Below, in pieces: positions 38,695 to 48,210 of a stretch of DNA of 64,000 nt. The translations under genes and the position numbers were made by a program. Location of the stretch: positions 12,438 through 76,437 of the forward strand of contig JAFSFH010000013.1 in assembly GCA_017435305.1 (NCBI GenBank), given 5' to 3'. Source of the stretch: Clostridia bacterium (GTDB lineage: Bacteria; Bacillota_A; Clostridia; Oscillospirales; Acutalibacteraceae). How positions within the stretch are numbered: the first letter of the stretch is position 1; each line of letters begins with the position of its first letter. The notes beneath the pieces are model-generated. The model did not search any database and was not told the origin of the DNA. It saw only the letters and a program-made list of their open reading frames with translations.

Positions 38695-41600
38695 TCAGCC
38701 GGTGTACTCCTCGTCGGAGGTGGCGGTGACGATACGCTGAGGACCGTACACCGTCTCGTTGACGGGGATGGAGTTGATATACTCGTTGGTAACGTGAGGC
38801 ACGCCCTTCGCCTTCAGGTTGTGATAGCCGTCCTTGTCATAACGGGTGATGATGACGGAACCATCCTCCTGAATCTTAAAGGTGGTCATGGTCAGGGTGG
38901 TATCCACGCCACAGCCGGTGTCGGCGAAGTAGCCCACGTAGCCGGCGTTCATATAGGTGAACTTCAGTTCAACTTCCTGATACTCCTTATAGTTCTCAGG
39001 CTTGGCGATCAGCATGGTGTCGCCCTTAGCCAGATAGATGGCGGAGCCGCCCACATAGGCGTCGTAGTCGCTGGAGTGGTTGTGACCGAACAGGAAGATG
39101 ATGTTAAAGCCGTTCTCACCGCCGTAGTTCAGAGCCTCAACGATGCCCTGAGCATTTTTGCCGGCGCCGTAGTCGCTGATGGTACGCCAGTTGAAGTGCA
39201 GCGGGACGTGAGTCATCACGAAGATGGGCTTCTTCAGATCCCAGCCGTTCTCCAGCTTCTCATCGAAGTAGGCCTTCAGGTCGTTGGCCACATCGTTGTC
39301 GCTGGTGCCACCGAACTGACCGTAGTCCTCCTCATGGATGGCGAAGACGCCGTAGGTACCGCCAACGGGGTCGTTGTTGCCGTAGGGGTTCAGCATCTCC
39401 ACGGTGGGAGCATCGTGGTTACCCTCGGAGTAGACCTTGTTGCCGATGACGAATTCACTAGAGAACTCATCCAGCACACCGATACCCTCGGTAGCGCTGT
39501 CGTGACCGTGGCTGGGGGTGAAGTCGCCGGGGAACAGCATACCGTCGAACAGCTCGTAGCCGTCGGTATTCTTGATACCGCCCAGGATAGCGTTGACGTT
39601 GGTCTTGTTCTTATCCCAGGAGCTGGCCTGGAAGTCAGAGCCGGCGATCAGCAGGGTCTCGTCCAGGTCGGTGACCTCGTAGGGGTTGGCCACAGCGTGA
39701 CCCACCGCACGCTTGACGTTGAACGCGTCGTTGGTGACAGCGGCGGGAACAAAGTCAACCAGATCCAGGCTCTCGCCGGTGATGGCGGCATACCAGGTCA
39801 GGGAGGCGGTGTAATCGCCGTGCAGATCGTTCAGGTGATAGCCGTCAGCGGTCAGAGTGTCGCCCAGAGAGGTGCCACGCAGATTCTGGATAGCGGTACC
39901 GGAGGGGATGACGCCGTCAATGCCCTCGGTGTTCAGAACGGTGTTCTGGACGGTATCCACGATGGCATTGTACATGGTCATCTGGTCGTTGTTGTAGTTG
40001 GGGAAGGACTCGTGGGTGGAATCCTGCTGATAGGCCCAGGTCATGTGCCACAGAACCTTGGCATCGGGGTTGGTCTTATACTGGTTGACCCAGTTGACGA
40101 TGTTCTGCAGGTTGCCGAAGGTGCCGGGCATACCGGAGTTACCGGACACCTGCTGAACGGTGATGACATCCCAGTTCTCATCCTGCAGAGCGGTCAGAGC
40201 CTGAGTGCCGTTGGTGTTGACCCACTGGCCGTTGTCGTCGTTCTTGTGATACTCATAAGAGCCGGACTGGTTGGAGATGTAACCCCAGTGCTGATCCAGA
40301 GAGCAGCCGCCCACGTACAGGTTACCCAGGATGACCTGATCGTACTCAGCGCTCTTGAGCACGTCGTACAGATAGTTGCGCATGGCATCCACCGAGAAGC
40401 TGTTGCCGATGGCCAGAATCTTCAGGGAGCGGCGCACGCTGGCGACAGCCTCATAGCTGTCACTGGTGACGTCGCCGTACACAGTGACCTGCTCGCCGTC
40501 GATTTCATAGGTGTAGTAGGGGCGGGCATAGATCTCGGTACCTACGTGATCATCGGGGATGTTGATGATGCGCACGGCGTAGAACATATCGCCGTTGTCC
40601 TCGTAATCGGTGACGTATTTGGCAGGCACCTTAATGACGTTGCCGTCATTGACGTCAGCCAGGGTCATATCGCCCTCGCCGACGGTAGCCTGGTTGGTGA
40701 CGACAGCGCCGGCCTCAACCAAAGTGCCGATGGCATCGTCATACTTGAACAGCTGCATAGAGCCGGAACCGGATACGTACTGGTTCCCCTTGACAAACTC
40801 GGCGCCGGTTACGTTGACAGCAAAGCGGAAAGCCAGACCGCGGTTGTTGTCATCCACGTCGCGGATGGAGGTGCCGGAATTCTTCAGAATATCGCAGCGG
40901 TCCATCTCGTCGCCGGACAGATTCTCCAGCTTGATATCGTCGATCCACAGCTCGTCGGTGGTGTTCTTACCGGAGCCGGAGAAGTTCAGGATCAGCTTGG
41001 TGACGTAGCCGGACTCGAAGGTGGCCTCGTACAGGGTCCAATCCTGCTTGCCGCTCAGATAGTTACCGGCCAGCTTGGTGTTCTGGTTATCCTGATCCTT
41101 CAGGGTCATATTCAGACCGTTGTGGGGGGTCTTGTACCAGAAGGACAGCTTGTAGGTCTTACCGACCTCAACAGCGATGTCTTTCTGGGTCAGACAGCCG
41201 CCCCAGCCGCCGTTGCCGATCAGCTTGGCACCGTAGTTGCCGTTCTTGGCAGCTTCAGCGGAAAGAGTGGTCTGCTGGAAGGACTCCCACTTGGTCAGAC
41301 TGCCGGCCTCAAAGTCGCCGTTCCAGATATAACCGTCAAAGTTGGGATCCTTTACCTCAACCACAGAAACGTCGTCCAGATAGACGGTGGTGGCAATGTT
41401 GTTACCGCCGCCGCAGATGTTGATACGAGTGGTGGTGTCCACAGCCTCAACTTCCAGGGTCATGGTGGTCCAGGAGGTGCTGGTAATCCACTTGCCGACC
41501 GCAGTGGTGCCCACGGGGTTCTGAATCTGAACGTTGACACCGTTGGCAACCGCCTTATAAGAGAAGGTGATCGCATAGGTGTGGCCGACCTCGGTGGCGA

Positions 41601-43158
41601 AGTCTTGATAAGCCAGACCGCCCCAACCGCCGTCGCCAATCATTTCCAGACCGTACTTGCCGTTCTGGGCAGCAGCCTTGGTCACGGCGGTGTCGGAATA
41701 GACATTCCAAGGAGAGATGACGCCGGTCTCAAAGTCACCGTTGTAGATGAAGCCGTCGAAGGAGGGAACCTTCTGGCCGATCAGGGTGATATCGTCCACC
41801 AGCACGTCTTCGGCGATGCCGTTACCGCCGCCGCAGAAGTTAAAGCAGAGGGTGGTGGTGGTGGGAACCACGTCCCAGGTCAGCTGAGTCCACTCGGTGG
41901 CGGTGAACCACTTGCTGGCCAGGTTCGCACCGCTGGTGCCGCCGTCCTTGATCTGGACGTTGACACCGTTCTGGTTGGTCTTCAGCCACAGGCTGACGGT
42001 GTAGGTGTTGCCGGCCACGACGGTCACGTTGGTGTTCAGCATGCCGCCCCAGCCGCCGGTGCCCTTCAGGTTGGCAGCATAGGAGCCGCCGTGAGCGGTG
42101 GTGGAGATAACGGTGGACTGATGCTTAGTCCAACCGGACAGATCGCCGGTCTCAAAGTCGCCGTTGACAACCAGGTTGTCGCTCTCCTCCTCATCGCTCT
42201 CGGGCTCGATGATCTTAGAGACGCTCAGATCGTCAATCCACAGGTCCATAGCCGTGCCGGCATCCTGGAATTTGAACAGGATAGCGCCGCTAGAGTTGGG
42301 GGTGTCACCAATGTTGGTGGTGATGGAGTACTCGGCCCACTCGGTGGTGGGCTTGAAGGTCTCATTGTAGTAGGTGCTGCCCCAGCTGCCGTCCTGGAAG
42401 GTGACGAACATAGAGGCGCTGGTGCTGGCCTTTGCCTTAAAGGTGACCAGATAGTTGGCGTTGTCCTCAAAGCCATTAACGGTCATATAGGTGGAGCTGT
42501 AACCGCCGGTTGCAGACCACTTCAGGCAGTTGCTGGCATCGGGGCCCTCGGCCACAACGGAGCCGGACTTAAAGCCCAGAATGCCGTCGTTCCAGTCTTT
42601 CTCCCAGATGGACTCGTAGGTGGTCTCACCGGGATTCTCAGGCTCCACAGTCTCCTTCTTGATGACGGTGAAATCGTCAACCCAGAAGTCCTGGATCGTG
42701 CCATTGTTCTGGATCTTCAGCATGACACTCTCATAGGTGTCACCGGTGTTGAACTCGATGGAATGGTCGGTCCAGGTGGTGCTGGTGCTGAAAGATACCT
42801 GATCGTACTCGCCCCAGGAAGAGGTCTGTACGGTGATGAAGGCACTTTTGCCCAAACTGGTCTTCATCTTAAAGTTGAAGACGTAGTCGGTGTTCTTCTC
42901 CAGAGTAATGGTCTTACGGATCTCGCCGTAAGCGCTGTCGCACGCCCAATACAGCACGTGATTGGTGCTGTCGTCGGGGTCGACAACAATGGACTGACCC
43001 GGGCCGCCGGAAGTGAAGCCGACGTTGCCGTCTTCAAAATTCCAGCTCAGGATGGTCTCATCCTCTGCGGCTACGGACACGATGCCCATAGGCAGCAGGG
43101 TGCACAGCATGGCCAACACACCGATGATGGCCAATACTTTGCGAAGCTTGTTTTGCAT
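38695..43158 (-). CDS. Secreted protein: five binding modules, GLAF/ARPYY module, DUF4886 (SGNH-like) and calcineurin-like phosphoesterase
   Basis: A 1487-residue exported protein (signal peptide 1-29; AAAGGAGG before the ATG). Five jelly-roll modules start near residues 30, 184, 327, 469 and 609. The shared module covers about 765-905 (GLAFRFAV, VVTNQATVGEGDMTL, ARPYYTY, VTVYGDV). The DUF4886 domain (about 910-1150) has the SGNH-type serine in AIGNSFSVD near 916, GGCSLDQHW, TVQQVSGNSG, and DGYHL as the Asp/His pair. The phosphoesterase domain (about 1170-1440) has GSDFQ, PGDF, GNHDA, THVPLH and GHNHSSDYD. It therefore joins a likely esterase and a likely phosphatase behind glycan-binding modules. 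The closest paralogue is the next gene, 43357-47997. Substrate unknown; acetyl groups or phosphodiesters on glycans are possible. Confidence 0.75.
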   Translation of the reverse strand: MQNKLRKVLAIIGVLAMLCTLLPMGIVSVAAEDETILSWNFEDGNVGFTSGGPGQSIVVDPDDSTNHVLYWACDSAYGEIRKTITLEKNTDYVFNFKMKTSLGKSAFITVQTSSWGEYDQVSFSTSTTWTDHSIEFNTGDTYESVMLKIQNNGTIQDFWVDDFTVIKKETVEPENPGETTYESIWEKDWNDGILGFKSGSVVAEGPDASNCLKWSATGGYSSTYMTVNGFEDNANYLVTFKAKASTSASMFVTFQDGSWGSTYYNETFKPTTEWAEYSITTNIGDTPNSSGAILFKFQDAGTAMDLWIDDLSVSKIIEPESDEEESDNLVVNGDFETGDLSGWTKHQSTVISTTAHGGSYAANLKGTGGWGGMLNTNVTVVAGNTYTVSLWLKTNQNGVNVQIKDGGTSGANLASKWFTATEWTQLTWDVVPTTTTLCFNFCGGGNGIAEDVLVDDITLIGQKVPSFDGFIYNGDFETGVISPWNVYSDTAVTKAAAQNGKYGLEMIGDGGWGGLAYQDFATEVGHTYAITFSYKAVANGVNVQIQNPVGTTAVGKWITSTSWTTMTLEVEAVDTTTRINICGGGNNIATTVYLDDVSVVEVKDPNFDGYIWNGDFEAGSLTKWESFQQTTLSAEAAKNGNYGAKLIGNGGWGGCLTQKDIAVEVGKTYKLSFWYKTPHNGLNMTLKDQDNQNTKLAGNYLSGKQDWTLYEATFESGYVTKLILNFSGSGKNTTDELWIDDIKLENLSGDEMDRCDILKNSGTSIRDVDDNNRGLAFRFAVNVTGAEFVKGNQYVSGSGSMQLFKYDDAIGTLVEAGAVVTNQATVGEGDMTLADVNDGNVIKVPAKYVTDYEDNGDMFYAVRIINIPDDHVGTEIYARPYYTYEIDGEQVTVYGDVTSDSYEAVASVRRSLKILAIGNSFSVDAMRNYLYDVLKSAEYDQVILGNLYVGGCSLDQHWGYISNQSGSYEYHKNDDNGQWVNTNGTQALTALQDENWDVITVQQVSGNSGMPGTFGNLQNIVNWVNQYKTNPDAKVLWHMTWAYQQDSTHESFPNYNNDQMTMYNAIVDTVQNTVLNTEGIDGVIPSGTAIQNLRGTSLGDTLTADGYHLNDLHGDYTASLTWYAAITGESLDLVDFVPAAVTNDAFNVKRAVGHAVANPYEVTDLDETLLIAGSDFQASSWDKNKTNVNAILGGIKNTDGYELFDGMLFPGDFTPSHGHDSATEGIGVLDEFSSEFVIGNKVYSEGNHDAPTVEMLNPYGNNDPVGGTYGVFAIHEEDYGQFGGTSDNDVANDLKAYFDEKLENGWDLKKPIFVMTHVPLHFNWRTISDYGAGKNAQGIVEALNYGGENGFNIIFLFGHNHSSDYDAYVGGSAIYLAKGDTMLIAKPENYKEYQEVELKFTYMNAGYVGYFADTGCGVDTTLTMTTFKIQEDGSVIITRYDKDGYHNLKAKGVPHVTNEYINSIPVNETVYGPQRIVTATSDEEYTG

Positions 43159-43202
43159 AGCGTTTCCTCCTTTTATATTTAATAATGCAAATAGCCATCA
43201 TC

Positions 43203-43231
43203 AGTATATCAAAAATTGGTTAAAATTGCAA
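43203..43231 (-). promoter_or_regulatory. SigmaA promoter of the 38695-43158 gene
   Basis: On the - strand TTGCAA (43231-43226), a 17-base spacer and TATACT (43208-43203), about 45 bases upstream of the start codon. Confidence 0.65.
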
Positions 43232-43286
43232 TAGGGACATATATTGATGAATGATATTTTTATACCAATATGTAGAATTCTAATAT

Positions 43287-43326
43287 AAAAAAGCCCCCTA
43301 CATCGGGATTTTCCGATGTAGGGGGC
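43287..43326 (-). terminator. Rho-independent terminator
   Basis: GCCCCCTACATCGG paired with CCGATGTAGGGGGC, followed on the - strand by TTTTTT, after the 43357-47997 gene. Confidence 0.9.
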
Positions 43327-43356
43327 AGAGATTATGTCCTGTAAAGCCTGTTTGCT

Positions 43357-46300
43357 TTACTCCTCATATTGGCGATCGTCGTCGGCGGTGACGATGCGGG
43401 AGGACTCGTAAACGGTCTCGTTGGGCTCAAAGGTATCCTGCAGCACCGTGTTCTTGACACCCTTGGATTTCAGGTTGTGAATGCCGTCCTCGTCCCAACG
43501 GGAGATGATGACCGAGCCGTCTGCCTGGATGCGGTAGGTGGTCACGGTCAGAGCCACGTCGGCACCGTAGCCGTTGTCGGCGTTGTAGCCCACGTAACCC
43601 ACGTTCATATAGGTGAAGTTGAGGGTTACGGTATCCCAGTTGTACTTGAAGTTCTCACCGTACTCGGGCACCATCATGGTGTCACCCTTCTTCAGGTACA
43701 CAGAGCCGCCGCCCAGGAAGTCATCGTAGCCGCCGGAGTGGTTGTGACCGAACAGGAACAGAACGTTCAGGCCGTTGGCACCGGCCTCGTTGAGTACGTC
43801 CACCATAGGCCGTGCGGTCTTACCGCTGTTGCTGGTCTCGGTGCGCATACTATAGTGCAGCGGCACGTGGCACAGCACGAAGATGGGCTTGTTGCCCCAG
43901 GTGGGATCGGCCAGCTTCTCATCGAAATAGGTCTGCATGGCAGCGGCGGTTGCCTCGCCGCCATTACCGAACTGATCGTAGTCCTCTTCGTTGATGACGA
44001 AGACGCCGTACTTACCGCCGGCGGGGTCATTGTTGCCGGTGGGGGACAGACCGGGCAGGTCGGGCGCATCGTGGTTACCCTCGGTGTAGATCTTGTTGCC
44101 GCTGACGTAGGGATCGATGGCCTGATCCAGTGCCTCAATACCGGTCAGAGCCACGTCGTAGCCCATCTGGGCGGAATAGTCGCCCACGGCGAACATACCA
44201 TCAAACATACCGTACTTTTCAGCGATGCCGCCGTCCAGGATTTTTTTCACCTGGGTGGCACCCTTTTCGTCGGTAGAGGCCTGGAAGTCGGACAGACCCA
44301 GGATGATGGTTTCGGACAGGTCGGACACCTCGTAGGGGGTGTAGACGGCACGGGCTGCCGCCTGCTTGATGTCGGCCTGATAATCCACGACGGATTCGGG
44401 CCAATAGGTCACCAGATCCAGGCTCTCACCGGTGAGAGCACGGTACCAGGTCAGGGAGGAGGTGTAATCGCCGTAGGTGTCCTTCAGATGATAGCCGTCG
44501 GCGGTCAGGGTGTCGCCTAGACCGGAGGTGCGCAGATTCTGGATGGCGGTACCGGAGGGGATCACGCCGTCGATGCCGCTCACGGTCAGCACGCTGTCCT
44601 GCACGGTGTCCACGATGGCGTTGTACATGGTCATCTGATCGTTACCGTAATAGGCAAAGCCGGTGTGAGTGGAATCCTGCTGGTACGCCCAGGTCATGTG
44701 CCACATAACCTTCGCATCCGCGTTGGTCTTGTTCTGGTTGATCCAGTTGACGATGTTCTGCAGGTTGCCGTAGGTGTTGGGGTTACCGGAATCGGGGGAG
44801 GCCTGCTGGATGGTGATGACATCCCAGTTCTCGTCGGTCAGAGCGGACAGGGCGGTGGCGTTCTCGGTGTAGACCCACTCGCCGTTGTCGTCATTCTTCT
44901 GATACTGATAGGCAGCCAGACCGCCGCTCAAGTTGTTCCAGTGGGTATCCAGGCTGCAGCCGCCGATGTACAGGTTGCCCAGGATCACCTGGTCGTAGTC
45001 GGCGCTCTTGAGCAGGTCGTACAGATGGTTCTTCATGGCGTCCACCGAGAAGCTGTTACCGATGGCCAGCACCTTCAGACTGCGGCGGATGCTGGACACG
45101 TGGCTATAGCTGTCGCTCTCGATATCGCCGTATATGGTCACCTCTTCGCCGTCCAGCTCGTAGGTGTAGTAGGGGCGGGCATAGATAGTGGTGTCTACGC
45201 CGTTGTCGGGGATGTTAATAATACGTACCGCATAGCTGGTGGAGATGTCATCTAGCTCCATCAGATACTGAGCAGGCACGTCGATGACCTTCTTGCCGTT
45301 GACGTCAGCCAGGGTGAAGTCACCCTCGCCGATGGTGGCGTCGTTGGTCACCACGGCACCGAAGGATTTCAGGTTACCGATCTCGTCGCTGTACTTGTAC
45401 AGGTTCAGAGTACCGGTGTTAGCCACGTATTCGTTGGTGTTCCGAATCTCAATACCGTTGGCGTCCAGAGTGAATTTAAAGGCCAGACCGCGGGTCTCCT
45501 CCTCGGTATCGCGGACGCTGGTGCCGCCGTTGGTGATCAGGGGATTGCGATCGATCTCATCGCCGGACAGATTCTCCACCTTAATGTCGTCTACGTAGCA
45601 TTCGTCGTGGGTGCCGACACCGGCGGTGGTGGTGGCCAGACCGGAGCCGCTGAAGGTGATCTGCAGGCTGGTGGCATAGCCGGATTCAAAGGTGGCCTCG
45701 AAATACTTCCAGCCGGTGACGTATTTAAAGCTCAGATAGTCGGATACCAGCTTATTGTCGCCGTCCTTGACGTTAAAGTTGACGCCGTTCTCCCAGCCGC
45801 GATACCAGAAGCTGATCTTATAGGTCTTGCCGGCTTCTACAGCGATGGTCTGGTTCAGCAGACCGCCCCAGTTGGCGTCGCCGTAGATGTGGGCGCCGTA
45901 GTTGCCGCTATAGGCGGCGGAGGCGGACAGTGCCGTCTGCTGATAGCTGCTCCACTTTACCAGAGAGCCGGCCTCAAAATCGCCGTTGTATACGTAGCCG
46001 TCAAAGGAGGGATCCTTCAGCTCTACCACGCGGATGTCGTCCACGTAGATGTCCTCGGCGACGCCGTTGCCGCCGCCGGAGAAGTTCAGCAGGGTAGAGG
46101 TGGAGGTGGCGGTGAACTCGAATTCCTTATAGGTCCACTCGGTTTTGTTAAACCAGGCATAGGCCAGCTTGGCCTTGTCTGCATCGGTCTCGGTGGTATC
46201 CACGATCTTGATGTTGGTGCCGTTGGAGTTGGCTTTGATCCACATAGACAGCAGATAGATCTTGCCTGCCTCGGTGGTAAAGGTCTGGTTACCCATACCG

Positions 46301-47997
46301 CCGTAGGAGCCGTCGCCCAGCAGATTTAGGCCGTATTTGCCGGAATAGGCGGCATCACGGGAGATAGCGGTGCTCTGGTGAACCTCCCAGTGGGTGGTCT
46401 CGCCGCACTCGAAGTCGCCGTTGTACAGCCAGCCGTCGAAGGAGGGCTGTTTCTGCTCGTACACCTGCACGTTATCAATGAGGATGGTGCCGGGGTTACC
46501 GCCGCTGACCTCGGTGGAGAATTTCAGCTGCAGGGTCTGGCAGTCGCTGTTCGCCTGGATAACGTACTCGTGCTCCACCCAGCCGGCGGAGGCGGCCTTG
46601 TTCATCCAGTTCTGGCCGCTGACCTTGGTGTGGCTGCCGTTGACGTACAGGTTGAAAGCGGCGGTGTCGTCGCTGATACGCTTGGACCACCATCGGATGG
46701 TGTAGATGTTGCCGGGGGTGGCGGTGATCACGTTGGACAGAGCCGCCTCAGCATATTGCACGGTGATACCGGAGATCTGCAGAGCCTTGTTGCCATCCTT
46801 CGCATCGGTCACGATGGAGTGGGTGCAGTTCTTGATGGTCCAGTTGGCCTCGTCGTCCTCGAAGCTGCCGTTGAGCACCAGGTTGGCGTTGTCGTCCTCT
46901 TCGGATTCCACAACCTTGGTGACCGAGATGTTGTCGATGTAATAGATACCGGTATCCCAGCCGGTTTGCCAGCCCAGATACAGCTTGGTGTTGCTGCCGG
47001 AGTTAAATTTGACGCTGACCGTCTGCCACTGGGTGGTGGAGGGGGTGGAGGTCTCCACGATCACCTGGGTGGAGAACCAGCTGTTGATACCGACGATGGT
47101 CTTTATGGGACGACCGGCGGTGGCAGACAGAATGTCAAAGGTGAAAATGTAGTCGGTGTCCCGCTCTACGGTAAAGCCGGCACCGTCAGAGGTAAAGTTA
47201 TAATACACAGAGGTGAACTTGTACACGCTGTTACCGGCTTCGGGATTAGCGACCGGCAGGTCAGCCGCATTCACCACCTCGGCGGTACCGTCGCCGCTAG
47301 AGCCGGTGCTGGCGGTCCATCCGCCAATGCCGTTTTCAAAGTCGTAGGTATACACAGCCTCGCCCTGCTCCTCGCCGCCCTCGGCGACAGGTGCGCCGGT
47401 GATGGTCAGGTTATCCACCAGAATGTGTCCCTGGTCGGCGGTGAAGGTGCTGTTGGAGCTGGCGCCGGCAAAGCCCAGGCGGACGGTGGTGGCGCTACCG
47501 CTGTTAAAGGTGTAGGTCACCTGGGTCCAGGAGCCCTTGTGATAGTCGGTAGACACCTCGGTGGCGGCAGAGTCAATATAGGTGCCGCCGCTGCCCACCA
47601 CGTTACCTTTACTGCTGGTGTTATAGGCACCAAAGGTGTAGTTGACCACAGTGCCCTGAGAACTGCTGGTGCGCAGAGAGCGATACCAGAAGCTCACCGT
47701 ATAGGTGTAGTCGGGCTCCACCGCCACGTCCTGATACAGGACGAATCGCTGGTTACGCCAGGCCAGGATAGCGGACTGAGAGCCGCTGTGGGCATCATCG
47801 GCGTAAACGTAGGACTGTTTGGTGGAATCGTAGGCGCTCCAGTTGGTGGGCAGAGCGCCTGCGGTACCGGTTTCAAAGTCCGCGTTGGCGATGGCGGCAT
47901 CCGCTGCAGAGACGGCAATGGCACCCAAGGGCAGAAGGGTGCACAGCATCGCCAGAGTCAGCAACAGCGCGCCGATCTTACGAAAAGTGACTTGCAT
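43357..47997 (-). CDS. Secreted protein: five binding modules, GLAF/ARPYY module, DUF4886 (SGNH-like) and calcineurin-like phosphoesterase
   Basis: A 1546-residue exported protein. The start at 47997 is chosen over an upstream in-frame ATG (48039) because TAGGAGG lies 9 bases before it and the signal peptide then starts properly (FRKIGALLLTLAMLCTLLP). Jelly-roll modules start near residues 33, 214, 370, 522 and 664. The shared module has GLAFKF near 837 and ARPYY near 937. DUF4886 (about 975-1225) keeps AIGNSFSVD, GGCSLDTHW, TIQQASPDSG and DGYHL. The phosphoesterase domain has GLSDFQ near 1234, VGDY, GNHDA near 1308, CHVPLH and GHNHSGGYD near 1418. It is the closest paralogue of the preceding gene, with different N-terminal modules. 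Ends SRIVTADDDRQYEE, matching the tails of its two neighbours. Confidence 0.75.
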   Translation of the reverse strand: MQVTFRKIGALLLTLAMLCTLLPLGAIAVSAADAAIANADFETGTAGALPTNWSAYDSTKQSYVYADDAHSGSQSAILAWRNQRFVLYQDVAVEPDYTYTVSFWYRSLRTSSSQGTVVNYTFGAYNTSSKGNVVGSGGTYIDSAATEVSTDYHKGSWTQVTYTFNSGSATTVRLGFAGASSNSTFTADQGHILVDNLTITGAPVAEGGEEQGEAVYTYDFENGIGGWTASTGSSGDGTAEVVNAADLPVANPEAGNSVYKFTSVYYNFTSDGAGFTVERDTDYIFTFDILSATAGRPIKTIVGINSWFSTQVIVETSTPSTTQWQTVSVKFNSGSNTKLYLGWQTGWDTGIYYIDNISVTKVVESEEDDNANLVLNGSFEDDEANWTIKNCTHSIVTDAKDGNKALQISGITVQYAEAALSNVITATPGNIYTIRWWSKRISDDTAAFNLYVNGSHTKVSGQNWMNKAASAGWVEHEYVIQANSDCQTLQLKFSTEVSGGNPGTILIDNVQVYEQKQPSFDGWLYNGDFECGETTHWEVHQSTAISRDAAYSGKYGLNLLGDGSYGGMGNQTFTTEAGKIYLLSMWIKANSNGTNIKIVDTTETDADKAKLAYAWFNKTEWTYKEFEFTATSTSTLLNFSGGGNGVAEDIYVDDIRVVELKDPSFDGYVYNGDFEAGSLVKWSSYQQTALSASAAYSGNYGAHIYGDANWGGLLNQTIAVEAGKTYKISFWYRGWENGVNFNVKDGDNKLVSDYLSFKYVTGWKYFEATFESGYATSLQITFSGSGLATTTAGVGTHDECYVDDIKVENLSGDEIDRNPLITNGGTSVRDTEEETRGLAFKFTLDANGIEIRNTNEYVANTGTLNLYKYSDEIGNLKSFGAVVTNDATIGEGDFTLADVNGKKVIDVPAQYLMELDDISTSYAVRIINIPDNGVDTTIYARPYYTYELDGEEVTIYGDIESDSYSHVSSIRRSLKVLAIGNSFSVDAMKNHLYDLLKSADYDQVILGNLYIGGCSLDTHWNNLSGGLAAYQYQKNDDNGEWVYTENATALSALTDENWDVITIQQASPDSGNPNTYGNLQNIVNWINQNKTNADAKVMWHMTWAYQQDSTHTGFAYYGNDQMTMYNAIVDTVQDSVLTVSGIDGVIPSGTAIQNLRTSGLGDTLTADGYHLKDTYGDYTSSLTWYRALTGESLDLVTYWPESVVDYQADIKQAAARAVYTPYEVSDLSETIILGLSDFQASTDEKGATQVKKILDGGIAEKYGMFDGMFAVGDYSAQMGYDVALTGIEALDQAIDPYVSGNKIYTEGNHDAPDLPGLSPTGNNDPAGGKYGVFVINEEDYDQFGNGGEATAAAMQTYFDEKLADPTWGNKPIFVLCHVPLHYSMRTETSNSGKTARPMVDVLNEAGANGLNVLFLFGHNHSGGYDDFLGGGSVYLKKGDTMMVPEYGENFKYNWDTVTLNFTYMNVGYVGYNADNGYGADVALTVTTYRIQADGSVIISRWDEDGIHNLKSKGVKNTVLQDTFEPNETVYESSRIVTADDDRQYEE

Positions 47998-48075
47998 AAA
48001 AAAGTACCTCCTAACGGATATATTTACGGATAATATCATTATAGTACATTTATTCTAATATTTCTACTTGTATAA

Positions 48076-48091
48076 TGACACGTACGTGTCA
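48076..48091. promoter_or_regulatory. Perfect 16-bp palindrome, candidate operator
   Basis: TGACACGTACGTGTCA is fully palindromic. On the - strand its left end forms part of a TTGACA box, about 80 bases upstream of the 43357-47997 gene, so a repressor bound here could block a promoter. TGGAAACCGT lies next to it at 48099-48108. No second copy of this palindrome was noticed. Confidence 0.4.
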
Positions 48092-48136
48092 ATATAGTAC
48101 GGTTTCCAACGGCTTGAATATGCCTGGACATAAAGA

Positions 48137-48176
48137 AAAGTCCCCCTGCAACGGATGTTCCGTTGCAGGGGGACTT
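48137..48176 (-). terminator. Rho-independent terminator
   Basis: AAGTCCCCCTGCAACGG paired with CCGTTGCAGGGGGACTT, followed on the - strand by TTCTTT, downstream of the 48211-52173 gene. Confidence 0.85.
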
Positions 48177-48210
48177 GTTAGGTTTTACCGTTTATCAACG
48201 ATGATGGAGA

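Noticed and set aside
32956..43182. Two + strand frames of over 1400 codons opposite the giant - strand genes
   Set aside because: Their composition (Val/Gly/His-rich, no domains, no signal peptide) is that of antisense shadows; the - strand frames have signal peptides, ribosome sites and catalytic motifs.
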